From positions 305,862,956-305,926,955 of the forward strand of contig NC_081824.1 in assembly GCF_030867095.1 (NCBI RefSeq): a stretch of 64,000 bases of DNA, read 5' to 3'. Source of the DNA: Alligator mississippiensis. Lineage: Eukaryota > Chordata > Crocodylia > Alligatoridae. Positions 23,903 to 35,695 of this stretch are shown here, piece by piece. The notes under the pieces were generated by a model. The model ran no database searches. It was not told the origin of the DNA and saw only the letters and a program-made list of their open reading frames with translations. Position numbers and translations under genes: made by a program. The number at the start of each line of letters is the position of its first letter. Within the stretch, counting starts at the first letter, position 1.

Positions 23903-25708
23903 CAGTATGAGTAGGAGGAGGGCATTCTGGATTAGTTTTTATTCATTTCCCCTCACCAATACTTGGAGCAGTACTGGCAACTCTAGACAGAACAGTTTTT
24001 TGCTTCTCTTTCCTCATGTTCTATCTTTAAAGGGAAAGTGTCTGTGTAATGTTGGCATTACATAAGTGTAACGTACCTTTCTGCTCTACAAAACAGTGCT
24101 CCAATAGGTATCTTTTTAAGGCGCTAAATTAAAATAGACATAAATTACTTTTAAGTAGCATATTCTCTCCTATCCAGTAATAACGTTTATGTTTTGGGGT
24201 CCTATGCAAAGATTCAGCCTTCAGGCGATATGGTTTACTAGATAATCCTACTAAAACAACCTTTAATGAACCCCTCCTAGACCAACTTGGATCTCCATAC
24301 ACTTACTTGTACTTCTCTACCCTCCTACCACTTCCCCTTCAGGCTGGGAAAACCCATGTAGTTCATGCAATATATAAAATAGTGAGATGTTGATTCAGAC
24401 CTCATCTTTCAGGGACAACATCATAAAAAGAGTAAATGCCCTGGTATGTGGGAGTTTGTAAAATACAAAGTTTTTCAAATGAAGTCTGCGGCAAGAGTTT
24501 CCTGGGTATTTATAACTTTAAGAGCTCCTCATTTTAATGGATTGCCCACTGTTCCCAGATTACAATGAAGCCATTTAAACAACAGTTAGAAAGGGAGAAT
24601 TCTGCAGGAGCTTCTGATTTTTGATGCATTCACCACTTTTGTGGAACATTCATATGACAGGTTCATAAATCTGTATTGACTTAGATCATTAAAATGTAAA
24701 TAAGTGCAGTTTCTGGAAATGAAAGAAAGAAAACCAGATTCTAAGAACAGTTATAAATATTCACTGTACAAAAATTACAAGAAAGGAATGCTTGACAGAA
24801 AATAGCCAAGCCAGAAAATGGGAATCTTATCTTTATTTCCAGAAGAGGGTGAAAAAGTTAATGGTCCTGTCATATGACAAAGGTCAGTTGCCATTGATTC
24901 CAGGAGTTACTCTTATAACTCCCCTCACCCATCTGGTATTCCTTTAAGTCCAGTACAAATAATATACTATATTAACCAAATTAAAAGCAGCCAATTGGTA
25001 GAACCCAAGTTGACATGGAGGCCAATTTTATCAAAGGTTATGGCCAAAATTTTTTTAAACCAGCTACTGATTTTGGGTGCCACCATTTTTGAATAACTAT
25101 TTGAAGACACTGAGACACCTGAAATAAAATGGCAGGAGTAATATTCAACTATCAACAATTATGTACTACTAATGGAACAAAGAGTATCATATCTTCTGTT
25201 CTCTTGGACTATGTACAAGATTTTCCCATTGCAAAAATTTGGTCTCTAGTTGAAAGACAAGGGTTGGGACCAGAGTTGCTCTTCACAGACACTTCAGCCC
25301 TTGAATTTCCACATAGAAATTTGTGAAAATCAGAACATCAGGTTTTTGGGTTTTTTTGTTTAAATAATCCATGGACTAAACTGAAGTCTATGGTTGTAAA
25401 TCTGTCTGAGTACAGTGAAACCTGTATCATGTGCTATAGTATGTAAGGGCACTAGTTAACAAGCTTTTTCAGCTTTAAATACATCCAAAATCATGAGAAT
25501 CCAGCTATAATTCTATTATTATTTAATCATGCTCTTGCAGAGTTGGGAGCCCAAAATATTCCCTCCTTGAAGTTACAGTAGACTTTTACTGAAAGTAAAG
25601 TAAACTTTTTGAGTATTGTCTCTTTTTTCATTAGTAAAATAGCAATTTTAAAAGATGAGAGATTATTTGTATATTTTTAAAGGTGCATCTTTAAAATGTT
25701 GCATATAT
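23903..25708. other. Intergenic sequence without recognised feature
   Basis: AT-rich, single-copy-looking sequence. No gene, RNA or clear repeat family seen. Confidence 0.55.
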
Positions 25709-25716
25709 ATTATAGG

Positions 25717-26673
25717 TAGGGTGACCATACATCCTGATTTCACCAGGACAATCCCAGATTTCATAGGCTGTCCCAGCATCTTGGCTGGTAGATGAAAATT
25801 CAAACAATGTCTCAGATTGGCACCACCCTGGCCCTGCCTGGCCTGGTTCCTCCTGAGCATGGGCTACTCGTATGTATGTATGGGGGTGGGGGGCATCCCC
25901 CTGACTAGAGCACCCTGGGCAGTCACCAACCCCTAAGGCCAGCCCTGACTGACTCTACTGCATGTGAGACAACTTTGCAGCCCAGCGGAGTCAGGATCAG
26001 GGAGCCACTACCACCACATGGAGCCCAGGTGAGGAAGGGGCTTCCCAGGGAGGGGGCTCAGACCCCCTGGGAGTAGGGGTCCCACCCCTCCTCCTGTCCA
26101 TCTGTTACAGCACTGCCAGAGACCCAGTAACAGGCTCTGAAAGGAGCTGAGACAACAGGCAGAGGAACACCTGACCAGAAAGGGGCTTAACTGGGACATA
26201 AGCCCTGGGACAGATCTCTTCCCTGCCCTGGGACTGTGGCCCCAGCTGGCTTGCAGCCTAGCAGAGTCAGGATGAGGGAACCATGTGGTCCCTCCCCCAT
26301 CCCATGCTGGAGACCCATGTTGGGTGGGGGGGCTCTGCTCTGGGACTGCAGTCCTGGCCAGCTCCACACTGCCTAGCCTGGCTGCCTCCCCTCCTGCCCC
26401 ATTCCTATATGGCTGGAACAGGTTTGGAACCTGGATGCTGTCGTTTGGGTCCTCTTGGGCAGTGGGATGACACTGGGGCCCCAGGGAGCTCTTGTTCTCT
26501 GTGGTGATATCCCCCACCTCATTACTCGTCTTGGCTTAACCCAGAGGCTGGAAGAGGTCCTGTGCTACCTAGGTTATGGCAGGAACAGGGGCAGTGCGAG
26601 ACTGCTTCTGATTTGCCTGACTTGGAAAAGGGGAAGTGTTGTGGATTTCCCATGATTCCATATGGTCACCCTA
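25717..26673. mobile_element. Non-autonomous hAT transposon (957 bp)
   Basis: Terminal inverted repeats TAGGGTGACCATACATCC (left) and, reverse-complemented, TAGGGTGACCATATGGAATC (right). The flanking 8-mers are ATTATAGG (25709-25716) and ATTTTAGG (26674-26681), an 8-bp target duplication with one mismatch, diagnostic for hAT. The interior is GC-rich and encodes no transposase. It contains an internal near-duplication: CAGCCCAGCGGAGTCAGGAT near 25979 against CAGCCTAGCAGAGTCAGGAT near 26253. The terminal sequence is shared with the 181-bp MITE at 35515. Confidence 0.9.
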
Positions 26674-26681
26674 ATTTTAGG

Positions 26682-28018
26682 GAGTTTGTTAAAGAATTCA
26701 AACATCCCCTAGCTCACTTCTATTGCTAATGTTTGGAAAATGTTCTGTTTTACCAGGAGACTTTGTACAAAAGCCCAGAAGGAACTTTCATCCCAGAGTT
26801 ACAAACCCTGAAAAAGAGTGGGTTATGAGAGGGTTGATACCTTTGAAACAAACTCCTGGAAAGTATGAATTTCTCCTTTTTTTCTATGCATAAAACTCTA
26901 TTTGGGGTTTAAATAAAAGGTTGCCTGGAAAAGGGTGGAGGGAAGAGAAAAGAAGTAATGAAGTCTACATCCCTTCAACAATAAGAGCTAGTTAAACCTA
27001 GCATGTCTGTCCTCATCCCCACAGGAACCATCTCCAGTATCCTGTCACACCGTTTCAAGGTAAGGAATTACAACCTCTGTTATCCTTCAGTGGGTACTCA
27101 AGCTTGTAATCCATTTCTTATTCAGCTTCCCTTGAGATCAGAGTTCACTTTTTTCTTCATGTTGCCTGTAAGTGATTGTCCCCCACCAACAGCATCTGTG
27201 ACTCAGTTCAGACTACCTTACATTAAAGCCATTATACTGGCAAGGTTCAGAAAACAGCACAATTCACAAAATAAAAGGTCACAATTTTGTTGTACTAATT
27301 TGTTCCTAGCAAGCATAAACAGCCCCAAATGTTAACTACATATGCACCTCTGTATTGTAATTATTATTTAACAAAATAAACTCCTTGCATGACAGCAAGT
27401 TCTTAATGTGGCTTAGCTGCGTCATTTTGAACAGCTGCGTCACTCTGGGTCACTCTCTTTGCCCCAAGCTCTAAAGTCTGTATTGCAATGAAGCCTCCAG
27501 TTTCACAGTTTCCCTAGGAAGGTCATGGTTACACAGTAAATCTTAAAGAATTATGTGTGTCAAGGAAGATGCTGTAAAGAGCCAAATTCAACCCCGGTGA
27601 AGTCAATTGAGTTGCATCTATTTACAGCAAGGACTTAATTTGACATTTTGTCCTGATTCCAGTGTCTTGAAGATGAGGGAGGGAAATTAGCCTTGATGAA
27701 ACTCCATTTGCCTCAGATCAATGGAGTTACACATGAAATTAATTTGGCCTGAAAGATTTACAAAATGAAGTACATGACAGTCGGCCTACATTGTTCTTGA
27801 ACGAGCACACACAGTTATACAGTTCTGTTATCAGCCAGTTTGGAATTAGTTTACCTTTTGTTTTTAGATATACCAGTTTCCTTCCTTATGTTGATTTCCA
27901 GTACATTCTTATCTCTTTCCTGTTTAGGATGAGAAGGATGTGCTAATAAGGCAAAGTCCTGAATATAAAGTGGTGCAAATCTACACCATCTCAGGGAAAA
28001 GAGCTTTGGAAGGCATTA
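26682..28018. other. Intergenic sequence without recognised feature
   Basis: AT-rich sequence with no gene or recognisable repeat. Confidence 0.5.
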
Positions 28019-28019
28019 G

Positions 28020-28800
28020 CACTGGGCCTGTGAGAGTAGGCAGCCATTCAATCCGGCTTCAGATCTGGCCGCTTTGGATGCCAGGGATCCGACCCGGAGC
28101 TCCGGACTGGGTTCCCGTTTTGATCCAGCTGCCTTGGAGATCCGGCCATAGGGTATAATGGGGCTCAATGAAATATCTATAACTGTGTTGTTTTTTGTCC
28201 AATTTGGATGAAACTTACAGGGGTTGTAGCCTCTGCCGAGAGCATGAAGCCTGCCAAGTTTAAATAAGAACAGTGTGTCAGTCTTGGGGCACAGCGTTGG
28301 GGGAGGGGGTGGGGGGGGGTGGGATGCAGAACTACTGCAGGCCTGGATGCTATGCTACTGTGTTACCAGTTACCAATCAGTCATAATTCACTCAGGGACC
28401 AGCTCAATACACAGTACCTAGCTACTAGTAGCTACTAGATAATTAGCTAATTAGCAATGATTAACACCTACAAAACCACAGACTAAGGAGAGGAAATAAT
28501 CAATACAGACAATCAACTGCCCCAAGACAGAGACAGTCAGTTGCACAAGCACCCATATCATGAGTTTTGCCTGTCAGCAGCTAGAGGTGTAAGCCCCAGA
28601 ACCACTGCACCTATCTCCTTGACAGCTGGCAGGCTTTGTGGCCTGAGCAGGTGCCACCACACCTGCAATTTTCGGCCTGTTGCACCTTTACACAGGGTCA
28701 TCTATGTCATGAGTTTTGCCTGTCAGCGGACTGAGGTGCAGTTCCCCCAAACCCTTGCACCTATCACCTTGAAACTTGGCAGGCTTTGCTGAGTGTGGAG
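28020..28800. mobile_element. Fragment of the TAGGGCTGTGC hAT family (rearranged)
   Basis: 28020-28330 has a degraded terminus (CTGGGCCTGTGAGAG) and then the family's sub-terminal sequence (CCATAGGGTATAATGGGGCT, GATGAAACTTACAGGGGTTG, GCATGAAGCCTGCCAAGTTT), in the same orientation as 36109-36230. 28380-28510 (CACTCAGGGACCAGCTCAAT; ACCACAGACTAAGGAGAGG) matches 39150-39260, partly inverted. 28530-28795 holds two ~150-bp units in reverse orientation (ATGAGTTTTGCCTGTCAG at 28560 and 28709) equivalent to the array at 37680-38233. No right terminus or target duplication is visible, so the copy is truncated or rearranged. Confidence 0.65.
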
Positions 28801-30460
28801 AAAGAAAAGTATGGAGGATGTGTTAGAATCAAGACCCCTGACTTTTCCTTACCTTTTCTTGGTTTCACATACACTACTGTCCATATGAACACTAGCACAA
28901 AGGTTACATACATATGTTCAAATCATTAATTGCTTCCCTTGGAGAAACTCTCCTGGGAGTGATTTAACCCTCGGTGTTCCCAGGTTATATTTCTCCTAGA
29001 GCAGTCATTTTTTTACTCTGGGAGAAAAATCCTAAACATCTGTATGCTCCCGGTTTCTCCTGGGAGAGCAGTGACTGTACATGCCTGTACATGTTCTCTT
29101 CAGAGAGAAGCCACTGCACAGTCCTCCAGTATCCCAGAGTGCTTTGCTTCTTTCCCCGTCCCCTGAGAGACAGTGTGTCACTTGCTGGACTCCGCTTCAG
29201 CCAAGCAGGGAACAGAACATGCCCCCTTCACAATCCCCACATTGTGCTGCAGTGAGACTTAAGCAGTCTGGGTCAGCCAATCAGGGTTGCTCTGTGCACT
29301 GCTGCCATTGTGTTTCTGAGCAGCATCAGTGCTGTAAGTGCTCTGCTTTTCAAGGGTTCAGCATACAAATGTCTGTTCAGCTGTCTTTCAGTAATTTTTT
29401 CTACCAGGAAAACAAAACTGGGAGAATTCTTCCAGATCATTTGAACATGTGTCCACAACCTAAGAAGTTCTTGTATACACCGAACAGTCACAGCTATAAT
29501 TGTGATCACTTGCCAAGAAAGTACAATGGTGGAAGAGTTGCTCTTTATACCCTTCCTCTTCAGAGTATGCACAGAATCTAACTTTTTCCCCACTTCTAAC
29601 AAGTACCTCAATTTAAGGAAAATGTTCATAGTGTTTTCTTATCCTTTTTGATGAGCTGTGAATCACTTCCAGTGTGGTTCAGTATTAGGCCCATAGGGAA
29701 TGTCCCCTTCACAGGAACTCTAATAGAAATACAACTATGACTAAGCACAGCTATCATAACAATGAAAATTAAAATCATCAACATTTACAGAGAAGGTACA
29801 TGTCACACTCTGAATGCCTAGAAACCACTTGACATAGGAAGTAATAAATCAAAAAGGGCATGTATGCAGTGTTGTTAGAGCAACAGTTATGTACAGTAAA
29901 TGATACCAGCTTTTAATCATATTTGCAAAGAAAACAGAGCCATGTAACTTTATAATTTTACTCTTTATCAGTAAGGTGAAAATTAACACTCAGCATATGC
30001 CCCTGGTTTACTTTTTATAGCATTAACAAATTCTGCCCTGATAATTGAATGAAAGCTCCACGAATGTCAGTAGGAGTAATTTGTTCCTGCTTAAGCAGAG
30101 GTTTAGAGCCAATAGAAAACCTATAGAAAGGGCTGGGAAAACACTGTGAGGCTCACCTTGAAATGTTACTTCTGATAAGAAAGGTTTTTAGGTCCTATGG
30201 ACTGTGGAGGTTCTGCCCTTCTGAAACATGGGCATCGCAACATTCCAAACCACTCATGTTCTCTTTCTTCCCTTCTGAGCTGGGCCAGGTACAATTCAAA
30301 GGATATCACCTGTTATAGGGCAGCTATCTGATCTTTGTTGCTCATGGTAGTTGTCATCTTTCCTTAGACTCGCCTGCCACTCCTTGATGGGAGAAAGTAA
30401 AGAATGTACTTAAAGAAATAAAATTGATGACTTGCGTGGATGATAGGTGCATTGCATACT
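28801..30460. other. Intergenic sequence without recognised feature
   Basis: Mixed-composition sequence. The stretch 28960-29370 has paired phrases such as CTCCTAGAG/CTCCTGGGAG and an irregular repeat-like texture, but I cannot assign it to a family. No gene is seen. Confidence 0.4.
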
Positions 30461-30466
30461 GACCCC

Positions 30467-31250
30467 TGTCGCAGGGCTCCACCACCCCTTATACCCTGTC
30501 CATGCCCGACCAATCTGTGTTTCAACGATCTGTCTTTCTGGTGGCTGTGAACTCCTCACCCAAGTTGCAGCTTCAGCCGGTTTGTTCAGCCAGCTTCTCT
30601 TTTGATGATCTCAGTAAAGGAACAGTCTCTTCCTTTATCTCCAAGTTCCCCACAACAGGGCTCTCAGTAGCCCTTAGGGTCAAGGGGCTTCTGCCATCCC
30701 TGGTTCCCCTTCCAGTGTCTCACTCCTCCAGTAGTCTCTCCAGATATCAGGGTCACAGACACTTCCTCTCATGTCACTGTTTATCCCACTTTCCATCAGT
30801 TGCCCAGACCCAAGCACCTTCTTTCTGTCATTCAGGTACCTTGTGGCCATATGCCTGCACTGCCATGGATCCAAGGCCATCTCAGTTCATCTAGTTTTAC
30901 GCCTCCATGTAGACTATTGCAGCCCTCTCGGTTGCCCAGTGGTCCCCTCTCCGGGGGCCCTCTCCTTCACTAGTGTTGCCTTTTTATAGGTCCTTTTGGC
31001 CATCCAGACCAGTCAGAGATGCCTCTGGCACTGCCAGTTCAGCTGCCTTTAAACTGACCCACTGCAAGATGATGTCATTTTGCTGCACTGTGGGCCATGC
31101 ATCTACCTCCAGCAAGTAAACTCGCCACATTGCTTCTTCCAAACGGGGGCCGGTAATGATCCTCTTACAGCACCTAATTCTCAGAAGAAACCTAGCCATT
31201 TGGTTTCTTTGGCTTAGCTGGCTGGATTCCTTCTGTAGCTGCTAAGTTGG
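30467..31250 (-). mobile_element. Possible LTR of a retroelement
   Basis: On the minus strand the block has a promoter-like TATAAAAAGG (30979-30988) about a third of the way along and ends in CCCTGCGACA at 30467, which resembles the CA end of an LTR. The pyrimidine-rich plus strand would be the complement of an LTR body. I could not find a convincing start or a target duplication, so both the extent and the call are tentative. No retroviral coding sequence adjoins it. Confidence 0.3.
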
Positions 31251-31266
31251 AAACATAGAACTTGTG

Positions 31267-32155
31267 GGCCTGGTCTACACTACTAAATGTCATTGACAGA
31301 AGTTGTTTTATGTTACCATGGGTTGTATTATGTTTACACACAGATTTGATGTAAGCAAGCAAAATGCAGCCTTTCTGTCACTCAAAACTGCTTCTCTGAA
31401 TGACACAGGCTTTCCACTGATATACTGCTGCTGGACAAATGTCAGTGTGGCTGCTTCATTATGGATGTTGTTTGCAATAAACCCTGAGCAACAGTTATAC
31501 AGTCTCTGTTGTGATAGTGATTGCTCTGATCATAACTCCACTGTTGAGGATTTACAGTGACTGGAAGCCCCTTTTTTTTTAATTCTCCATGTTTTGAAAT
31601 GTCTGTTTTCCAACTGGGCCACCCTGGTGAACATATCTACTGAACCACTTTTTATGAGCAGACGGGCATGGTTCCAATAGAAAGAGAGAGACTATTACCA
31701 CATCGCATGCTTCTTTTTGGACCAGGATGGAAATCCTGTATATTCTCAGCCTATGGGGTGAAGTGGTTGTGCAAGCCCAACTGGGAGGCAACTGAAGGAA
31801 CAGGGATGTCTATGTGGATGTTACAGATGGGATAGAAGCAATGGGCTACAACAGGGGCAAGAATCAATATTGGGTAATGGTGAAGGATCGGTTCTCTGTC
31901 TATCAAAGGCTGAAGCTAGTCAACAAGAGACGTGGAACCATCCCTGACACTTTCCAGATCTATTATGGATTCCATGTCATACATGGCAGAAACTCTACCA
32001 TCATCCCACATGCAATGGTAGAGTCAACTGTGAGAAAGAGGAGGATGAAGTGGACAGGGATAAGGATGCAGATTCTGTAGAGAAGGTCTCTCCAGTCAAC
32101 AGCCAAATCACAGTGAAACCCACAGGGGTCACAAGCATACAAGGTGAAGGACAAA
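31267..32155 (+). mobile_element. Probable PIF/Harbinger element fragment carrying a Myb/SANT gene
   Basis: The left edge GGCCTGGTCTACACTACTAA resembles the terminal sequence of Harbinger-type elements common in reptiles, and the body carries a Myb/SANT-like coding remnant, the second gene that autonomous PIF/Harbinger elements are known to encode beside the transposase. No right inverted repeat is seen; the Penelope-like element begins at about 32161, directly after. The element assignment is inference from these two cues. Confidence 0.45.
31735..31975 (+). pseudogene. Myb/SANT-like DNA-binding domain remnant
   Basis: The plus strand reads LRLWGEVVVQAQLGGN-type text, a stop, then RNRDVYVDVTDGIEAMGY and YWVMVKDRFSVYQRLKLVN, followed by GTIPDTFQIYYG. 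This is the layout of the Myb/SANT-like (MSANTD) trihelix domain: E/W..AL/IWG.E.VQ..L, then N..VY..V...M...GY.R....W..K...L...Y. The invariant-type Trp residues of helices 1 and 3 can be seen. At least one stop breaks it, and the reading frame does not continue into a recognisable C-terminal domain. It could derive from a Harbinger Myb-like gene or a processed host MSANTD copy. Confidence 0.6.
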
Positions 32156-32160
32156 GTTCT

Positions 32161-32950
32161 TTGGGGTAAATGTGATCTCTTTTATTAGACCAACTAAATA
32201 GTTGGAAAAATTGTTCTTTGCAAGCTTTTGGGCACAAACACCCTTCTTCAGGCATATAGGGAGTCTGCTGGTAAATTGTGTGCTCTCCTGGGTAGTTTAG
32301 AAGCCAAAATGCAAAATGCAGGTCTGTGAAAATGCAAATGCCTGGCAGTGAGGATCAGAGGGGTAGAGACAATAGGTATGAGACAGGAAGGGTTGGGCGA
32401 AAGGGGGAATGTTGAACTGGTGATAGAAGAATGTAGCTGGTAAAATGCAGACAGGTTACTTGCAGTTATCAGATGGCAGGCAGGTAATAACGTGCCATAA
32501 ATCCAATGTCTATATTTAGTCCATGATTTTTTGTATCCAGTAGATTTATGAAATGAAGCTTGTAGGCTTGTCTACAAAAGGTGTTTTGTAAATTCTCTTT
32601 GAGGATTAGAACTGGGAGATTGGAGAGAAAGTGGTTATCTTGTGAGAAATGTGCACCCACAGGTAATTGGGCATTTTTGTCTTTGATAGATTTTCGGTGT
32701 GCATTCATTCTGGTATGCAGTTGGGTTTTTTTTGTTTCTCTTACATATTTTCCATCCAGGCATTTAGTGCACCGGATGAGATATATTACATTTCTGGAGG
32801 TGCAGATGTAAGATCCAGGAATGGTGATGGTTCTGTTGTGGGGTGTATTTATTGTGGGAGTGGTGGAGATGTGTTGGCAGGTTTTACATTTCTTATCCTG
32901 GCATGGTCTGGTGAAGGATGCACAGATAGTATATATGATACCTTAAACTC
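32161..32950 (-). mobile_element. Penelope-like element, 5'-truncated
   Basis: The minus strand carries an open GIY-YIG endonuclease frame followed by a ~300-bp 3' UTR ending in the family tail (reverse complement of GTGATCTCTTTTATTAGACC at about 32171-32190). The reverse transcriptase half is absent; the copy is truncated near 32950. The same 3' tail recurs at 7786-7860 and 8563-8668. Confidence 0.88.
32469..32930 (-). CDS. Penelope-like GIY-YIG endonuclease domain (partial ORF)
   Basis: About 150 codons without a stop from roughly 32930 down to 32469. In order: a Cys/His cluster TRPCQDKKCKTCQH, typical of Penelope-like elements; GSYICTSRNVIYLIRCTKC, holding the GIY-equivalent VIYLI strand; GKYVRETKKTQLHTRMNAHR, holding the YIG-equivalent YV(G)ET with Arg in place of the usual Gly, plus the conserved Arg and the NAHR motif; then PVGAHFSQDNHFLSNLPVLI and the C-terminal FINLLDTKNHGLNIDIGF. 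The nuclease nicks target DNA for insertion. With the RT domain missing it is a 5'-truncated dead copy, but the open frame suggests a recent one. Confidence 0.85.
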   Translation of the reverse strand, partial: TICASFTRPCQDKKCKTCQHISTTPTINTPHNRTITIPGSYICTSRNVIYLIRCTKCLDGKYVRETKKTQLHTRMNAHRKSIKDKNAQLPVGAHFSQDNHFLSNLPVLILKENLQNTFCRQAYKLHFINLLDTKNHGLNIDIGFMARYYLPAI

Positions 32951-33138
32951 CACCCCTTTCTTTGTCAGCCCATGGCTTTGATCCCAGAGCCTTGGCCTAC
33001 CCAGCACAGCAGCTCACCCCAGTCTGCCACCTCCCCAGCAGAACACTGGGGTAGACTCAGGTGGCCAGAACACTCCATCTGGGCCCAGGCACATGTCTAC
33101 ACCCTGCTACCAGAGTGGCCAGACAAAGTCAGCTGACC

Positions 33139-33471
33139 TTTACACCACTTCCTACATAAGCCCCTGACTCAGAAGGGGAAGTGTCTGGCAACAAGGTGTA
33201 ATCTTGTACCTAGGCTGCAGCATCCTTGGATTGTGCTGCTACTGACTCTTATGGATTCTCTGGATACCTGACCTTGCTTGTCTTCTCTGAATACTTGAGC
33301 TAGCTCTGCTTAACCTTTTGCATACCTGACCTAGTGAGCTTCCTAACCTCATGCTCTGCCTGACCCTCTGGGTCTCTGACTTGGTTCCCTTGATAAACCT
33401 CCTGACTTCCTGGCTTTTTCTGGGCCCTGTGGTGATACCCCAGACCTGGCTGTCCACAGCCCAGCATTACA
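33139..33471 (+). repeat. LTR-like repeat (family A, copy 1)
   Basis: A 333-bp sequence starting (T)TTACACCACTTCC, with a TATA-like ACATAAGC, then GGGGAAGTGTCTGGCAACAA, a pyrimidine-rich body with repeated CTGACCT phrases, and ending CAGACCTGGCTGTCCACAGC, then CCAGCATTACA. The same order of blocks, interrupted by two insertions, forms the repeat at 54357-56682, where the ends are TGTCACAC and TGTGACA. That is the pattern of an LTR, but no retroviral internal region is attached and no target duplication is seen. The class is therefore provisional. Confidence 0.5.
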
Positions 33472-35214
33472 CTCTTTAAACATTATGCCTGTTTGTATCG
33501 TCAGTAAACAAAGGAATTGATTTTGAAAGCAGCCAATTTATTTTACAGCCCTGAACTAGTAATAAAATGAGAAAATATTAAAACCATTTAATAGTCAGCA
33601 AGTTCTGGCATCAAGATAGAATTACTACTGTCATAAAACACCAACATATCAGAAAAATCAATTAATTAAAAGCATTCTGAAATAAACTGACATCAACACT
33701 TGAGCCAAACATGGATATTTAAAATGATCTTTTGCACATACTCCAGTGCATGTTTAGTCACAACAGCTGTTTTTTAAGTATAAACTTTCATGGTCCACAC
33801 GTGATGTAAATATGAAACATTCTGCTGCCTCTTGCTTCACACACAATTTCAGGAACATGGCCTTCCACATCCAAAAGTTCTGTAGCTATCACTTAAAAGA
33901 AGTGGATCTGCAGCCTGATGCAATTCAGCCCCTCAGAGCTTGCACCACAAGCTCTAAAATGCAGCTGCACCCTGTCAGGTTAGTCAGGGAATGCCTACAA
34001 AGGCAGTTCCTCCACAGAATCTGATGGAATAAACCCTCAGCTTATGAAAGCTTATATTGTACATCTCTGATTTACTATAGTTAGTCTATAAGGTGCAAAT
34101 AATATATTCTGCCTTTTGTGCCTTTTATGTATTACCTCCATTATGCACTCATTGCCCTATTATCTCTTATCTCTGCTTCCTTACACCACCAACTGTTGAT
34201 GTAAGAGAAGCTGCTGAAGTTCAGCAAATAAAGAAGGATCACATGGCCTGTCTGGAAAATAGACAGGATCCATGACTATTCTGGAGAGAGAGCGATTTGA
34301 AGAACTTACCCAGATTCTTACACTTCATTCACTTCAGACATCATCACTACAGTGTTTGAGTACCTTACCTTATCTCCGCCCACTCTGCCTGCCCTTTCTG
34401 GCTCCAGCAATCAGTGGCAGCACAGCAGGGTGTCACACAGTGCAGGGTGCTCTAAGAATTGTATTTCACTAGAATGGCAGTGGAATTGTCTCCTGGGAGG
34501 AGCTTTCATCCCATGTTTTTGTCACAAAAATTAGGAGTATTATTCGCCTTCTTGACATAGGCATCTGCAGCAAAAATAATAATAAAGGTGAATTATACCC
34601 CCACCAGCAGTAAAATCCAGTGCTGCTGTAGAAGATTGCAATTCCCAGAGTACCATGCATTCTGTGACACATTGCTGTGGTGCCACTGTTTGCCGCTGAT
34701 CCTGCAGGCTGAAAGCCTCCAAAGCCATGGGGTAGAAAGGAGAGGAGAAGAGGGACCACCCTGGCTGTATTTTTGGACAGTTCATTTTTGCTTTCTCCCC
34801 TTCTTGGTTTGGGAGGGATATATAATTTGTTTTTCTGGCTGTTAGTAGGGTTTGATTTTCTTCACCCTGATTCTTCAACCTGAGCCTTGCTTCATTCTCA
34901 CATACAGGCTGGACACTATCATAAACAGCTTTCCTAGATGCATAGCATGTTTTGCTTTTTATGCAACATATGTAACTGAAGGAACCACACTGGCATATTT
35001 GAGTGTTTACATATATATTTATTAAACCTGCATTATATGCAGGCCTAGCTACCTACAAACATAACACTTAGGATTCTGATGGCTTCTGAAACATAATGGG
35101 GACCTCTCGAAGACTCACAAACTAATGAGATGACAACCAATTCCTGTGCACTAAAAGGGGTATCTAGAAAGAATCAGACAGAGAAAAGATAGTGCTGTAG
35201 AGATAAACACTTTG
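33472..35214. other. Intergenic sequence without recognised feature
   Basis: AT-rich sequence with short unrelated open frames. I see no gene or repeat that I can name. Confidence 0.5.
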
Positions 35215-35514
35215 GCTAGGGACAGAAGTTACACATAAACCAGTTTAAGCATCAGAAACTGGTTTAAACCTCTAACAGAACAGACGTTCAGTGTACATAA
35301 GTCTGTTTCAAAATGGCTGAAACTGGTTTAAGATAAGCCTGGTTGAATGTAGTTTCAGACTTAACTGATTTGGGTCAAACCGGTTTAAGAAACTTCTGTC
35401 CCAGACTCCTTCCTGGTTAAAGTTAAATTACAGTCCCCCAGCATCCCAGCATGCTTTCTAGCCCTGGGATGTGCTGAGCTGTCTGCTCCAGCCAAGAAGA
35501 CTTGGGGCAGGGGG

Positions 35515-35695
35515 TGAGGTGGCCATCATAGAGGACAGTCTGGTTGTCTGTTGATACCAAACCGGACACCTTTATGTCCTCTATTTTTCTCTTGAAGTGA
35601 AAAACAAGGGAAATAAAGGTGTCAGGTTTCATACCAATACAGGACAGAGGACAGAGTAGCAGAAAACCAGAATGTCCTCTATGATGGCCACCCTA
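35515..35695. mobile_element. hAT-type MITE with perfect 20-bp inverted repeat
   Basis: A 181-bp element. GGTGGCCATCATAGAGGACA at 35518 is the exact reverse complement of 35673-35692. The outermost bases are TGA on the left and TAG on the right side's complement, giving TAGGGTGGCC-like ends akin to the hAT at 25717. Flanks are GCAGGGGG (35507-35514) and GCATGGGG (35696-35703), an 8-bp duplication with one mismatch. It is non-coding. Confidence 0.88.

Noticed and set aside
30467-31250. Confident endogenous retrovirus call
   Set aside because: A TATA box and one plausible end are visible, but the other end and a target duplication are not; kept only as a low-confidence LTR-like block.
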